Source of the DNA: Planctomycetota bacterium
Lineage (GTDB): Bacteria; Planctomycetota; B15-G4; SIAN01
Assembly (NCBI GenBank): GCA_016795285.1
Contig: JAEUIC010000013.1
Span: 1-64,000, forward strand
DNA: 64,000 bases
Direction: 5' to 3'
Shown here: one piece after another, positions 50,199 through 58,818 of the stretch
Numbering within the stretch: the stretch's first letter is position 1
Layout: the number at the start of each line of letters is the position of its first letter
Made by a program: the position numbers and the translations under genes
Notes under the pieces: generated by a model
What the model was told of the DNA's origin: nothing
The model's input: only the letters and a program-made list of their open reading frames with translations
Database searches by the model: none

Positions 50199-52322
50199 AT
50201 GAAGCTCGGAACTGGAATGAAGCTCGGCGTCGTCTCGATCGGCGCGCTCGCGCTGGCCACGGCCGGCGTCGTCGCGCAGCAGCGTCCGCGGGCCCCCGAA
50301 GCGCGACCCGGCCAGCCGGCCGCGTTCGACCTGTCGCGCGAGCACAAGCCCGGCAAGGTCGTCTACCGCATGGCGGTGGATGGCGACTCGACGCCGCGGC
50401 GCGCGCTCGAGGAGAGCGTCGGCGCGCTGCGCGGCAAGGAGATCTTCGACGGGCTGCTCTACGAGATGGAGCTCGCGCCCGGCGCCGATCTCGGGGCGGC
50501 GCTCGCGAAGCTGAACGCCGATCCGCGCGTGAAGTACGCGCAGCCGAGCTGGATCTACCGCATCGACAACACGCCCAACGACCCGTCGTTCAGCGCGCAG
50601 TGGGGTTGGGATCAGGCCAACGACGCCGACATCGACGCGCCCGAGGCGTGGGACACGGCCACCGACGCGACGGCGGCGCTGGTCGCGGTGATCGACACCG
50701 GCGTCGAGTACACCCACCCCGACCTCGCCGCGAACATGTGGGTGAACCCGGGCGAGATCGCCGCCAACGGCATCGACGACGACGGCAACGGCTGGATCGA
50801 CGACGTCCACGGCGTCGACACCGTCAACAACGACGGCGACCCGATGGACGACCACTTCCACGGCACCCACTGCGCCGGCACCATCGGCGCGCACAGCAAC
50901 AACGGCGTCGGCGTCACCGGCGCCTGCTGGAACGCGCGCATCATGGCGATCAAGTTCCTCGACGCCGGCGGCTCCGGCGACACCGCCGACGCGGTCGAGG
51001 CGATCGACTACGCGGTCGACATGGAAGCGCACGTCACCAGCAACTCCTGGGGCGGCTACGGGACCGACCAGGCGCTCTACGACGCGATCGACGCGTCGGG
51101 CGATTGCGGCCAGCTCTTCTGCGCCGCGGCCGGCAACAGCGCCATCAACATCGAGGGGCAGTTCTGGCTGCCGGGCGGCTTCGACCTCGACGAGATCCTC
51201 TGCGTCGCCGCCACCAACTCGGGCGACGGCCTGGCGTGGTTCAGCAACTACGGCGCGGTGAGCGTCGACGTGGGTGCGCCGGGCGACAGCATCTACTCGA
51301 CCTTCATCGGCAGCAGCTACGCCTACCTCTCCGGTACCTCGATGGCGACCCCGCACGTCGCCGGCGTCGCCACCATGCTCTTCGCGCAGTCGGGCTACCG
51401 CGACGGCCAGGCGGTGAAGCAGTGGATCATGGACAGCGTCGACCCGATCCCGGCGCTCGCCGGCATCACGGTGACCGGCGGGCGGCTCAACTTCGACAAG
51501 GCGCTCGACGAGATCCCCGCGGCGCCGACGCTGCCGAGCAGCGGCATCCTCTTCTCGCTGCGCAAGCACACGACGATCGGCGCGCAGACGATGTTCCGCT
51601 GGGACGTGTGGCACCTCGACCCGGTCACCGGGATCTACACCATCGTCTACGACGGCCTCGACGTGCAAGCGGCGCCGACCAACATCGACGCGGTCTGCGC
51701 GCTGCCGGACGGCAGCCTGCTGATGAGCTTCAACCAGACCACCACCATGGTCTGCCTGTTCGGCGGCCCGAACGGCAACGTGGTCGACGAGCAGGACGTC
51801 GTCCGCTTCGTCCCCTACAGCTACGGCAGCACGACCTTCGGCCACTTCGAGTTCTATCTCGACGGCAGCGACGTCGGCCTCGACACGGTGGACGAGGACA
51901 TCGACGGCCTCGCGCTCGACGGCGCCGGCAACCTGCTGATCTCGACGCAGGGGAAGTTCAGCGTGCCGGGCCTCGCCGGGTTCAACGAGGACGTCGTGCT
52001 CTTCGCGCCGAGCGCGCTCGGCAAGGACAGCGCGGGCACGTTCTCGATGTTCCTGCGCGGCCAGGACACCGACGTGCGCCTCGGCCAGAACACCGAGAAC
52101 GTCGACGCGATCGACTTCGACCTCGCCACCAGCACGCTCTTCCTGTCGACGGATGGCAACTTCCAGGTGCCGTTCAACCAGTTCGGCCAGAACGACGACA
52201 TCCTCGAGTTCGTCGGCAGCGCGTGGGGCAGCAATCCTGCCGGCACGTTCACGATCGGCTTCGACGGGGCGCCCTACGGCCTCGACCCGCACGACACCGA
52301 CGCGCTCGACATCCTGCCGTGA
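50199..52322 (+). CDS. Secreted subtilase (S8 serine peptidase) with C-terminal repeats
   Basis: 707 residues. ATG 50199 lies behind GGAGGAAGAAGAGGA; a second in-frame ATG at 50217 is part of an 18-bp duplication. The signal LGVVSIGALALATAGVVAQ is followed by an I9-like propeptide (about 55-110; VKYAQPSWIYRI at its end). The catalytic triad is Asp166 (VIDTGVEYTHPDL), His221 (HFHGTHCAGTIG) and Ser381 (GTSMATPHVAG). An Asp-rich insert (IDDDGNGWIDD) likely binds calcium. Residues ~440-707 contain propeller-like repeats with LLISTQGKFSVPG and LFLSTDGNFQVPF. It is likely an extracellular protease, perhaps for protein nutrients. Confidence 0.93.
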   Translation: MKLGTGMKLGVVSIGALALATAGVVAQQRPRAPEARPGQPAAFDLSREHKPGKVVYRMAVDGDSTPRRALEESVGALRGKEIFDGLLYEMELAPGADLGAALAKLNADPRVKYAQPSWIYRIDNTPNDPSFSAQWGWDQANDADIDAPEAWDTATDATAALVAVIDTGVEYTHPDLAANMWVNPGEIAANGIDDDGNGWIDDVHGVDTVNNDGDPMDDHFHGTHCAGTIGAHSNNGVGVTGACWNARIMAIKFLDAGGSGDTADAVEAIDYAVDMEAHVTSNSWGGYGTDQALYDAIDASGDCGQLFCAAAGNSAINIEGQFWLPGGFDLDEILCVAATNSGDGLAWFSNYGAVSVDVGAPGDSIYSTFIGSSYAYLSGTSMATPHVAGVATMLFAQSGYRDGQAVKQWIMDSVDPIPALAGITVTGGRLNFDKALDEIPAAPTLPSSGILFSLRKHTTIGAQTMFRWDVWHLDPVTGIYTIVYDGLDVQAAPTNIDAVCALPDGSLLMSFNQTTTMVCLFGGPNGNVVDEQDVVRFVPYSYGSTTFGHFEFYLDGSDVGLDTVDEDIDGLALDGAGNLLISTQGKFSVPGLAGFNEDVVLFAPSALGKDSAGTFSMFLRGQDTDVRLGQNTENVDAIDFDLATSTLFLSTDGNFQVPFNQFGQNDDILEFVGSAWGSNPAGTFTIGFDGAPYGLDPHDTDALDILP

Positions 52323-52374
52323 GCGGGAGGGCGTGAGCGGATCGCGGCCGCCGGCCGCAAGTTCCTGATCGCAT

Positions 52375-52406
52375 GCGGGGGAGCGGGCGCGAGCTCGCTC
52401 CCCCGC
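52375..52406 (+). terminator. Intrinsic terminator after the subtilase gene
   Basis: GCGGGGGAGCG (52375-52385) and CGCTCCCCCGC (52396-52406) form a perfect 11-bp GC stem with a 10-base loop, followed by TCCTTT. It lies 53 bases after the subtilase stop and before the next gene on the same strand, as expected for a rho-independent terminator in GC-rich DNA. Confidence 0.65.
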
Positions 52407-52464
52407 TCCTTTCCCGCGGCATGATCGCCGCCTCGCGCGCCGACCCGCGCCTCGAGGAACCGCG

Positions 52465-55023
52465 ATGACCGCCGCTCTCCTGCTCGCCTGTTGCGTCGCC
52501 GCGCAGGCGACCGCCGCCTCCCGCGATGCCGCCGCCCCCGTCCCCGCGCCGACCGTGGTGCGCGACTGGCGGGTGATCGGGCCGCTCGACGAGCGCGGCC
52601 GCCGGGCCTTCAACCCGAGCGCGGTGGTCGCTCGCCACCTGCTCGATCGCGACGCCGCGCCGCCCGCGACCGGCGAGAAGCTGCGCGGCGAGCGGAACGT
52701 CGAGCTGGCGTGGGAGGAGCGCGCGGCCGACGGCGACGGGCGCGTCGGCGGCAGCCCGCTCGCCGCCGCCTACGCCGCGCTCGAGTGGCCGCGCGACGAG
52801 GTGGTGCTGGCCGACCTCGACGGCGCCGCGACGCTCTGGATCAACGGCACGCCGCAGATCGGCGACCTCTACGGCGACGGCCACGGCGCGCTGCCGGTGC
52901 GGCTGCGCGCCGGCCGCAACGACCTGTTCGTGACCGGACTGCGCGGCGCCTTCCGCCTCGCCTTCGAGCCCGTCGCGGCGCCGCTGCAGGTCGCCCCGTT
53001 CGACACGACGCGCCCCGACCTCGTGGCGGGCGAGCCGACCAGCGTGCTGCTCGGCATCGTGGTCGTGAACGCGAGCGACGAGGCGCTGCCGCAGCTCGAC
53101 TTCGAGATCGGCTCGGCGACGGCCGACGGCCCCTTCGAGCGGCGCCACCAGACCGATCGCGCCGGCGTCGCGCCGCGGTCGCTGCGCAAGCTCCCGCTGC
53201 TGGTCGAACCGCGCCCGAACCACCCGGTCTTCGCGCAGCCGGGCAGCGTCTCCTTCCCGATCCAGTTCTCCGCCGGCGGCCGGCGCGCCCACGCGACGAT
53301 CACGCTCGAGGTGAAGGCGCGAAGCGCCACCCGCCGCGCGACCTACTGGTCGGCGGTCGACGGCTCGGTGCAGGAGTACGCGATCGTGCCGCCGAGCGAC
53401 GGCGAGGCCGAGGCGTTGGTGCTGACGCTGCACGGCGCCGGCGTCGACGCGCTCGGGCAGGCGAACTCCTACGCGCCGAAGGAGGACTTCTGGATCGTCG
53501 CCCCCACCAACCGGCGCCGCTTCGGCTTCGACTGGCAGGACTGGGGGCGGCGCGACGCCTACGACGTGCTCGAGGTCTTCTGCGGCGCGTACGGCATCGA
53601 CAAGAGCCGCCTCTACCTCACCGGCCACTCGATGGGCGGCCACGGGACGTGGCATCTCGCCGCCAACGACCCCGCCACCTTCGCCGCCATCGCCCCCTCC
53701 GCCGGCTGGGCGAGCTTCGACAGCTACGGCGGCCGGCCGGCCGGCGCCCGCGCGGCGCTCTGGCAGGCGGCCGATGGCGCGTCGAAGACGATGACGCTGC
53801 TCGACAACCTGGTGCAGCTGCCGACCTACGTCGTGCACGGCACCGGCGACGACAACGTGCCGGTCGGCGAAGCGCAGGCGCTGGTCGCGGCGCTGACCGC
53901 GGCCGGCGCGCCGCCCGCCGCGCACTTCGAGCCGGGCGCCGGCCACTGGTGGGACGGGCCGGCCTCGCCCGGCGTCGATTGCGTCGACTGGCCGCCGCTC
54001 TTCGACCACTTCCGCGCCGCGCGCCGCCCGCCGCTCGCGGAGCGCGTGCGGCTCTCCGGCAACGACCCCTCGACGCAAGCGAGCTGCGAGTGGGCGCGCG
54101 TCGTCACGCTCGAGCGCTACGGCGAGCCGTTCGCGCTCGACGGCCGTTTCGACCCGGCGACGCGCACGGTCACCATGACGACGCGCAACGTCCGCTCGCT
54201 GCAGCTGCAGGCGCCCGACGCGGCGCCCGGCGTCCGCTTCGTCGTCGACGGCACGGAGCTGCCCGAGCCGCGCCTGCCGCCCTGGTTCGACGAGCAGAGC
54301 GAGGAGGAGCGGCAGGCCGCGCGCGACGAGCGCTCGACCTTCCGCGACCTCGAGCGGCGCGACGGCGCGTGGCGCGAGATCGACCACGAGACGCCGGCGG
54401 CGCTGGCGGCCGACGGCACGCCGTTGCCGCGCGCCAAGGAGTCGGGCAGCGGCTACACGCTCGGCGGCGGTCCCTTCAAGCGCGCGTTCGACAACGAGTT
54501 CGTGCTGGTCTTCGGCACGCAGGGCGACGCGGCCGAGGACCGCGAGCTGCTGGATCGCGCGCGCCACGACGCGATGACCTGGTGGTACCGCGGCAACGGC
54601 CATGCGCTGCTCCTCTCCGACGTGCGCTGGCTGCAGCTGCGCGCCACCGCCGGCGAGGACGAGTGGCTCACCCACGTGATCCTCTACGGCAACCGCGACA
54701 GCAACGCGGCGTGGGGCGCGCTGGTCGCCGACGACGCCGTGTTCGACGCGCGCCGCGGGCAACTGCGCCTGCGCGACCAGACCTTCGCGGGCGACGCGCT
54801 GGCCGGCGCCGTGGTGCTGCGCAGCCCGCTGATCGGGCTGGTCGGTCTGTGCGCCGACACTGGCGCGCGCGGCACGCGGGTCGGCTACGCGCTCACGCCG
54901 TTCATCAGCGGCGTCGGCTACCCCGACTTCACGCTCTTCTCGGCGGAGGTCTTCACCGCCGGCGACGGCGGCGTGCTGGCCGCCGGCTGGTTCGACGCCG
55001 ACTGGCGCGTGCAGGAGGAGTGA
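52465..55023 (+). CDS. Large exported alpha/beta hydrolase
   Basis: 852 residues. The N-terminus (TAALLLACCVAAQATA) is a signal or lipoprotein-type leader. About residues 25-290 are beta-rich, with an early galactose-binding-like pattern (TLWINGTPQIGDLYGDG, then RAGRNDLFVTGLRGAF). Residues ~295-510 are an alpha/beta hydrolase: LTGHSMGGHGTW carries the nucleophile Ser389, and YVVHGTGDDNVPV and GAGHWWDGP supply the probable Asp and His. This resembles prolyl-oligopeptidase or feruloyl-esterase/PHB-depolymerase-like hydrolases. The ~340 C-terminal residues are not recognised. A terminator separates it from the subtilase, so it is probably transcribed alone or with the EamA gene. Confidence 0.85.
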   Translation: MTAALLLACCVAAQATAASRDAAAPVPAPTVVRDWRVIGPLDERGRRAFNPSAVVARHLLDRDAAPPATGEKLRGERNVELAWEERAADGDGRVGGSPLAAAYAALEWPRDEVVLADLDGAATLWINGTPQIGDLYGDGHGALPVRLRAGRNDLFVTGLRGAFRLAFEPVAAPLQVAPFDTTRPDLVAGEPTSVLLGIVVVNASDEALPQLDFEIGSATADGPFERRHQTDRAGVAPRSLRKLPLLVEPRPNHPVFAQPGSVSFPIQFSAGGRRAHATITLEVKARSATRRATYWSAVDGSVQEYAIVPPSDGEAEALVLTLHGAGVDALGQANSYAPKEDFWIVAPTNRRRFGFDWQDWGRRDAYDVLEVFCGAYGIDKSRLYLTGHSMGGHGTWHLAANDPATFAAIAPSAGWASFDSYGGRPAGARAALWQAADGASKTMTLLDNLVQLPTYVVHGTGDDNVPVGEAQALVAALTAAGAPPAAHFEPGAGHWWDGPASPGVDCVDWPPLFDHFRAARRPPLAERVRLSGNDPSTQASCEWARVVTLERYGEPFALDGRFDPATRTVTMTTRNVRSLQLQAPDAAPGVRFVVDGTELPEPRLPPWFDEQSEEERQAARDERSTFRDLERRDGAWREIDHETPAALAADGTPLPRAKESGSGYTLGGGPFKRAFDNEFVLVFGTQGDAAEDRELLDRARHDAMTWWYRGNGHALLLSDVRWLQLRATAGEDEWLTHVILYGNRDSNAAWGALVADDAVFDARRGQLRLRDQTFAGDALAGAVVLRSPLIGLVGLCADTGARGTRVGYALTPFISGVGYPDFTLFSAEVFTAGDGGVLAAGWFDADWRVQEE

Positions 55024-55062
55024 CGGTTCCGCGATGACGCCCGCCCCGCTGCTCCCGCGCCG

Positions 55063-56055
55063 ATGACGCCGCACGACGCGCGCCGCGCCGACACGCGCGG
55101 CCTCTGGCTGATGGTCGCCTCGGCGGCCTGCTTCGCCGCGATGGCCCCCTTCTCGCGCCGCTTCCTGCAGGCGATCGAGCCGCAGAGCATCGTGCTGGCG
55201 CGCGCGGTGGTGATGACGGCGCTCTTCGCCGCGTGGGGCGCGCTGCGCGGCATCCCGCTCGCCGGCCGCGATCGGCGCGGGCTCCTGCTGCGCGGCGTGG
55301 TCGGCTGGCTCGCCATCAGCTGTTACGTCTGGTCGACGCAGCACCTGCCGTCGGGCCAAGCCGTGCTGCTGCAGTACAGCCACCCGGTCTTCGTCGCCTT
55401 GCTGGCGCCGTGGCTGCTGCGCGAGCGGCCCGGCCCGCTCCACTGGCCGCTGGTGCTGCTCGGGCTCGCCGGCCTCGCCGTCGCGCTCGAGGTAGGCGCG
55501 TCGTTCGAGCGAGCGGCGGCGATCGGCCTGATCGGCGCGCTCCTCTCGGGCGTCGCCTACCTCACCGTGCGGCGCATCTCCGCCACCGAGCGGCCGCTCA
55601 CCATCGTCTTCTGGTTCTCCTGGGTGATGCTGCCCTGCTCGCTCGCGAGCTTCGCGCTGCCCGAGTCGCTGATCGACGGCGTCGCGGCTCGGCTCGGCGC
55701 GCTGCCGGCGAGCGCGCTCACCGGCGCGCAACGCCACGTGCTGCCGCGCGACGGCGGCGAGTGGCTCGGCTACGCGGGGGTCGTCGTCGCGGGGCTGATC
55801 GGGCAGCTGACGCTGACCGAGGGGTTGAAGCGCGCCGGCGCGGCGCGCGCGGTGGCGGTGACGATGGTCGGGCCGCTGTTCGGCCTCGCCTTCGACGCCT
55901 GCTGCTTCGCGATCGTGCCGACGCCGTTCGCGCTGGCCGGGACGCTGCTGGTCGTCGCGGCGGTCGCGCTGCTCGCCTTCCTCAAGCCGGCCGCGCCCGC
56001 GCCGGAGAACGACGCCAGCGCGCCGTTGCCGTCTCGCGGCGCGTTCGACGCATGA
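55063..56055 (+). CDS. EamA/DMT-family transporter
   Basis: 330 residues with about 10 membrane helices in two EamA halves. The first half has WLMVASAACFAAMAPFSRRF and SCYVWSTQHLPSGQAVLLQY, and the second has RAVAVTMVGPLFGLAFDACC and LAGTLLVVAAVALLAFL. DMT carriers export or exchange small metabolites such as amino acids; the substrate cannot be read here. It begins 39 bases after the hydrolase gene. The sequence ATGACGCC occurs twice near the start (55034 and 55063), and only the second is in frame with the protein. Confidence 0.88.
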   Translation: MTPHDARRADTRGLWLMVASAACFAAMAPFSRRFLQAIEPQSIVLARAVVMTALFAAWGALRGIPLAGRDRRGLLLRGVVGWLAISCYVWSTQHLPSGQAVLLQYSHPVFVALLAPWLLRERPGPLHWPLVLLGLAGLAVALEVGASFERAAAIGLIGALLSGVAYLTVRRISATERPLTIVFWFSWVMLPCSLASFALPESLIDGVAARLGALPASALTGAQRHVLPRDGGEWLGYAGVVVAGLIGQLTLTEGLKRAGAARAVAVTMVGPLFGLAFDACCFAIVPTPFALAGTLLVVAAVALLAFLKPAAPAPENDASAPLPSRGAFDA

Positions 56056-56123
56056 AGCACCATCCCGCGCGAGCGACCCGTCGCTATGGTGCTGCGCCGC
56101 CCGGCCGACCTGAGGAACACCGA

Positions 56124-56636
56124 ATGCCCGCCGCCCGTCCTGCACTCGACGCCCCGCTCACCTTGGCCGACCTCCGGAAGGCGCTCGAAGTCAAGGAACG
56201 CGAGCTGCGCGAGCTGATCGAGCGGAAGGAGCAGATCGCCGGCGAGCTCGACGAACTCGGCGAGACGCTGCAGGCGATGTTGGCGGGGGGTGCGGCGGCG
56301 CCCGGCCGCAAGCGCGCGGGGAACGGCGAGTCGGCCCCGGCGGCGGCGGAGAGCAGCGGCCGCCGCGTCCGCAAGGTGGCGCAGGAGAGCACGACGCTGC
56401 CGCGCGCCGGCCGCGAGGGGAGCCTCCCCACCTTCATCCGCGCCGTCCTCGAGCAGGTGGTCGGGCCGCTGCGCGTCGCCGAGATCGTCGAGGCGGTGCA
56501 GCAGGCGGGCTACGCGTCGAAGAGCGACAACCTCGGGATCATCGTCTCGAACCGACTCGCGCAGATGGACGACGTCGAGCGGGTCGAGCGCGGCCTCTAC
56601 CAGCTGCGCCGCGGAGCCGACGCGCCCGCGAGCTGA
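56124..56636 (+). CDS. HARE-HTH-like DNA-binding protein with coiled coil
   Basis: 170 residues from ATG 56124 (GAGG eight bases upstream). Residues ~12-55 form a coiled coil (LRKALEVKERELRELIERKE), followed by a basic linker (GRKRAGNG, GRRVRKVAQE). Residues ~103-165 resemble a winged-helix HARE-HTH/RpoE-like module: SLPTFIRAVLEQVVGPLRVA, EIVEAVQQAGYASKSDNLGI and VSNRLAQMDDVERVERGLYQ. Such domains bind DNA or act in chromatin-type and restriction proteins. A nucleoid or regulatory role is likely, with unknown targets. Confidence 0.65.
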   Translation: MPAARPALDAPLTLADLRKALEVKERELRELIERKEQIAGELDELGETLQAMLAGGAAAPGRKRAGNGESAPAAAESSGRRVRKVAQESTTLPRAGREGSLPTFIRAVLEQVVGPLRVAEIVEAVQQAGYASKSDNLGIIVSNRLAQMDDVERVERGLYQLRRGADAPAS

Positions 56637-56655
56637 AGCGCCGGCAGGATTGCTT

Positions 56656-57792
56656 TCAGGCCGCCGGCAGGTTGGCGAGCGGGACGCCGCGGCAGTCGCC
56701 GCATTCGCTCGCCGCCGCGCCGTACTGCGCGTGGCAGCGCGGGCAGTAGCGGCGCTCGGCATCGGAGAGGGGCTGCGGCGGCGCCAGCAGCACCTCCTCC
56801 GCGAAGCCGTGCTGGCGCGCCGCGTCGCGCAATGCGCGGCTCCACGCCGCCGCGAAGTCGCGCGCCGTCGCCGCCGCCTCGTCGCTCGCCGTCGGATCGA
56901 CCAGCGGATGGAGCGCCGCGCGCAGCTCGCGCGCCAGCGCCGCCTGCGCCGCTGGACGGGGCAACAGCGCCAGCGCCGCCGCCACCGGATGGAAGCGCGC
57001 CAGGAGCGGCCGCCCGAGCGCATCGATCGCCCGCACCGCCTGCAGCGGCGCCAGCGCGAACGCGACCGCCGCTCGCCGCCGCTCCGCACCGCGCGTCGGA
57101 TGGAGGCGGCGATGGGCGCGCACCCACGTGGCGATCACCAGCGCGCCGAGCAGCGCCACCGCGAGCAGCAGCCACGGCCAGCTCGCCTCGAAGCCGATCG
57201 TGAGCGCGACCACGGGCAGCGCGATCGCCCAGAAGAGGAAGGCGAGGTTGCAGGCGAGCCGCAGCAGCGGCGCCGCCGCCTCGTAGTCGGCGAGCGCGCG
57301 CCCCGCCGCCGCGACGTCGAGCGCCGCGGCGAGGCGCCGCGCTCGCTCGGCCGCTCGTTCGCCGGCCGGCAGCGCGGCGAAGGCGACCAGCTCGCGGGCC
57401 GCGGCCGCCGCTTCGTCGGGCGTGTCGCAGCGCAGCGGCGGGACCCCCGCGAGCTGCAGGTCGTTCCCGTCGGCGCGCGGCGCGAAGCGGCCGTCGAACG
57501 GCAGGCGGCGCTGCTCCGCGGCGACCGCTCCCTGCGCGTCGAGCACCACCGCGCCGCGCTCGTCGAGCGCGATCCGGAACGGCAGCGTCACGTGGACCCG
57601 CCCGAGCGGCGGCAAGAGCGGCGCGAGCAGCAGCCCGAGCCGCTCGTTGCCGAGCAGCTCCGCTGGCTCGACCGCGGCGTAGCGCCGCCCGATCCAGGCG
57701 CGCAGCACCACGGCGCGGCGCGGCACCGCCAGCAGCGCCTCCCACAGCGCGATGGCGGCGAGGACCAGCAGCAGCTCCTGCGTCGCGCTCAT
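56656..57792 (-). CDS. Membrane protein with C-terminal zinc ribbon
   Basis: 378 residues. One N-terminal hydrophobic helix (ELLLVLAAIALWEALLAV), a soluble ~140-residue section, and two central membrane helices (LAFLFWAIALPVVALTIGF and LLLAVALLGALVIATWV). The last 40 residues contain a zinc ribbon (YCPRCHAQYGAAASECGDC). No family assignment can be made. It converges on the HARE-HTH gene and is 23 bases before the DUF2167 gene's stop, in the same direction. Confidence 0.75.
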   Translation of the reverse strand: MSATQELLLVLAAIALWEALLAVPRRAVVLRAWIGRRYAAVEPAELLGNERLGLLLAPLLPPLGRVHVTLPFRIALDERGAVVLDAQGAVAAEQRRLPFDGRFAPRADGNDLQLAGVPPLRCDTPDEAAAAARELVAFAALPAGERAAERARRLAAALDVAAAGRALADYEAAAPLLRLACNLAFLFWAIALPVVALTIGFEASWPWLLLAVALLGALVIATWVRAHRRLHPTRGAERRRAAVAFALAPLQAVRAIDALGRPLLARFHPVAAALALLPRPAAQAALARELRAALHPLVDPTASDEAAATARDFAAAWSRALRDAARQHGFAEEVLLAPPQPLSDAERRYCPRCHAQYGAAASECGDCRGVPLANLPAA

Positions 57793-57814
57793 CGGCCGCG
57801 CTCCTGCGAAGCCG

Positions 57815-58771
57815 CTACGGCGTCGGCTGCTGCTTGCCGCGCCCGGAGATCCGCTTCCAGATCGCGCCGATGCCGGCCAGCACCGCGACGGCGATGAACT
57901 TGCCGAACTTCGCCAGCTTGCCGAGCAGCCCGAACTTCCAGGCCGCGGCCGCCGCGCCGCCCACCACCAGCCCGGTGATGCCGAACTCGGCGATCGGATC
58001 GCCCTGCTTCCACTCGGAGTAGCTCTTCCCCTCGACCCAGCCGAAGCCGGAGAGGAGCTCCTTGAACGGCGGCAGCACGCGCTCCACCACCTCGGGCGCG
58101 CAGAGCAGCGTGGCGCTCATGAAGCCGTAGCGGCCGAGCAGCTTCACCTGGTAGTTGATCGATTCGCCCGACGGCGAGCGGACCAGCAAGCCCCACTCGA
58201 GGTTGTGGGTGACGCTGTCGTAGTGCGGCGGCGTGGTGAAGCGGACCAGCTCGAGCGGCTCGAAGCCTCGCGCCTTGCGCGCCTCGTTGGCCGGCCCCTC
58301 GCTCTCCTTCATCTGGTCGAAGAGCGCCTCGGCATCGAGCTCCTCGTCGTCCTCGACCTTGCCGACGTCGGCCCACTCGAAGAGCACCTGCCACTCGCTC
58401 TCCTCGTCGGCCATCTCGACCAGCCCGAGCTCGCCGCCATCCGTCAGGTTGCCCCAGTGCTCGAGCAGCTTGCGCGCGCCGTCGCCCTCGACGAAGCGGC
58501 TGCCGGCCGGCACGCGCACGGTGGCGAGGTCGCGCAGCTTCCCGACCGTCGGCCCCTCCTGCCACGCGAGGCTCGTCCGCAGCGCGAGCTCCTTCTCGAG
58601 CTCGGCGCGCAGCTGCGGATCGAGCTCCTCGAAGCCGGTCGCGTCGCCTTCGGGAAGCGCCTGCCCCTCCTGCGCGGCGCCGTCCTGCGCGGCGCCGTGC
58701 GGCGCGCCGACCAGCAGCGCGAAGAGGCACGGCAGCGACCAGCGGGAACGGCGACTCGACGACGCGTTCAT
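57815..58771 (-). CDS. DUF2167 exported membrane protein
   Basis: 318 residues from ATG 58771, which follows AAGGAG. The signal peptide (LPCLFALLVGAPHGAAQDG) is clear. DUF2167 pattern: LAWQEGPTVGKLRDLATVRV, VPAGSRFVEGDGARKLLEHW, GLVEMADEESEWQVLFEWAD and LEWGLLVRSPSGESINYQVK. Residues ~275-300 are a C-terminal membrane segment followed by a basic tail. The function of the family is unknown; it is sometimes found with stress or envelope genes. The upstream longer frame is a shadow of the histidine-kinase gene. Confidence 0.88.
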   Translation of the reverse strand: MNASSSRRSRWSLPCLFALLVGAPHGAAQDGAAQEGQALPEGDATGFEELDPQLRAELEKELALRTSLAWQEGPTVGKLRDLATVRVPAGSRFVEGDGARKLLEHWGNLTDGGELGLVEMADEESEWQVLFEWADVGKVEDDEELDAEALFDQMKESEGPANEARKARGFEPLELVRFTTPPHYDSVTHNLEWGLLVRSPSGESINYQVKLLGRYGFMSATLLCAPEVVERVLPPFKELLSGFGWVEGKSYSEWKQGDPIAEFGITGLVVGGAAAAAWKFGLLGKLAKFGKFIAVAVLAGIGAIWKRISGRGKQQPTP

Positions 58772-58818
58772 CGGGACTCCTTGCAGGAGCGACACGGCGA
58801 GGCGCGCTCGACCGGGCT

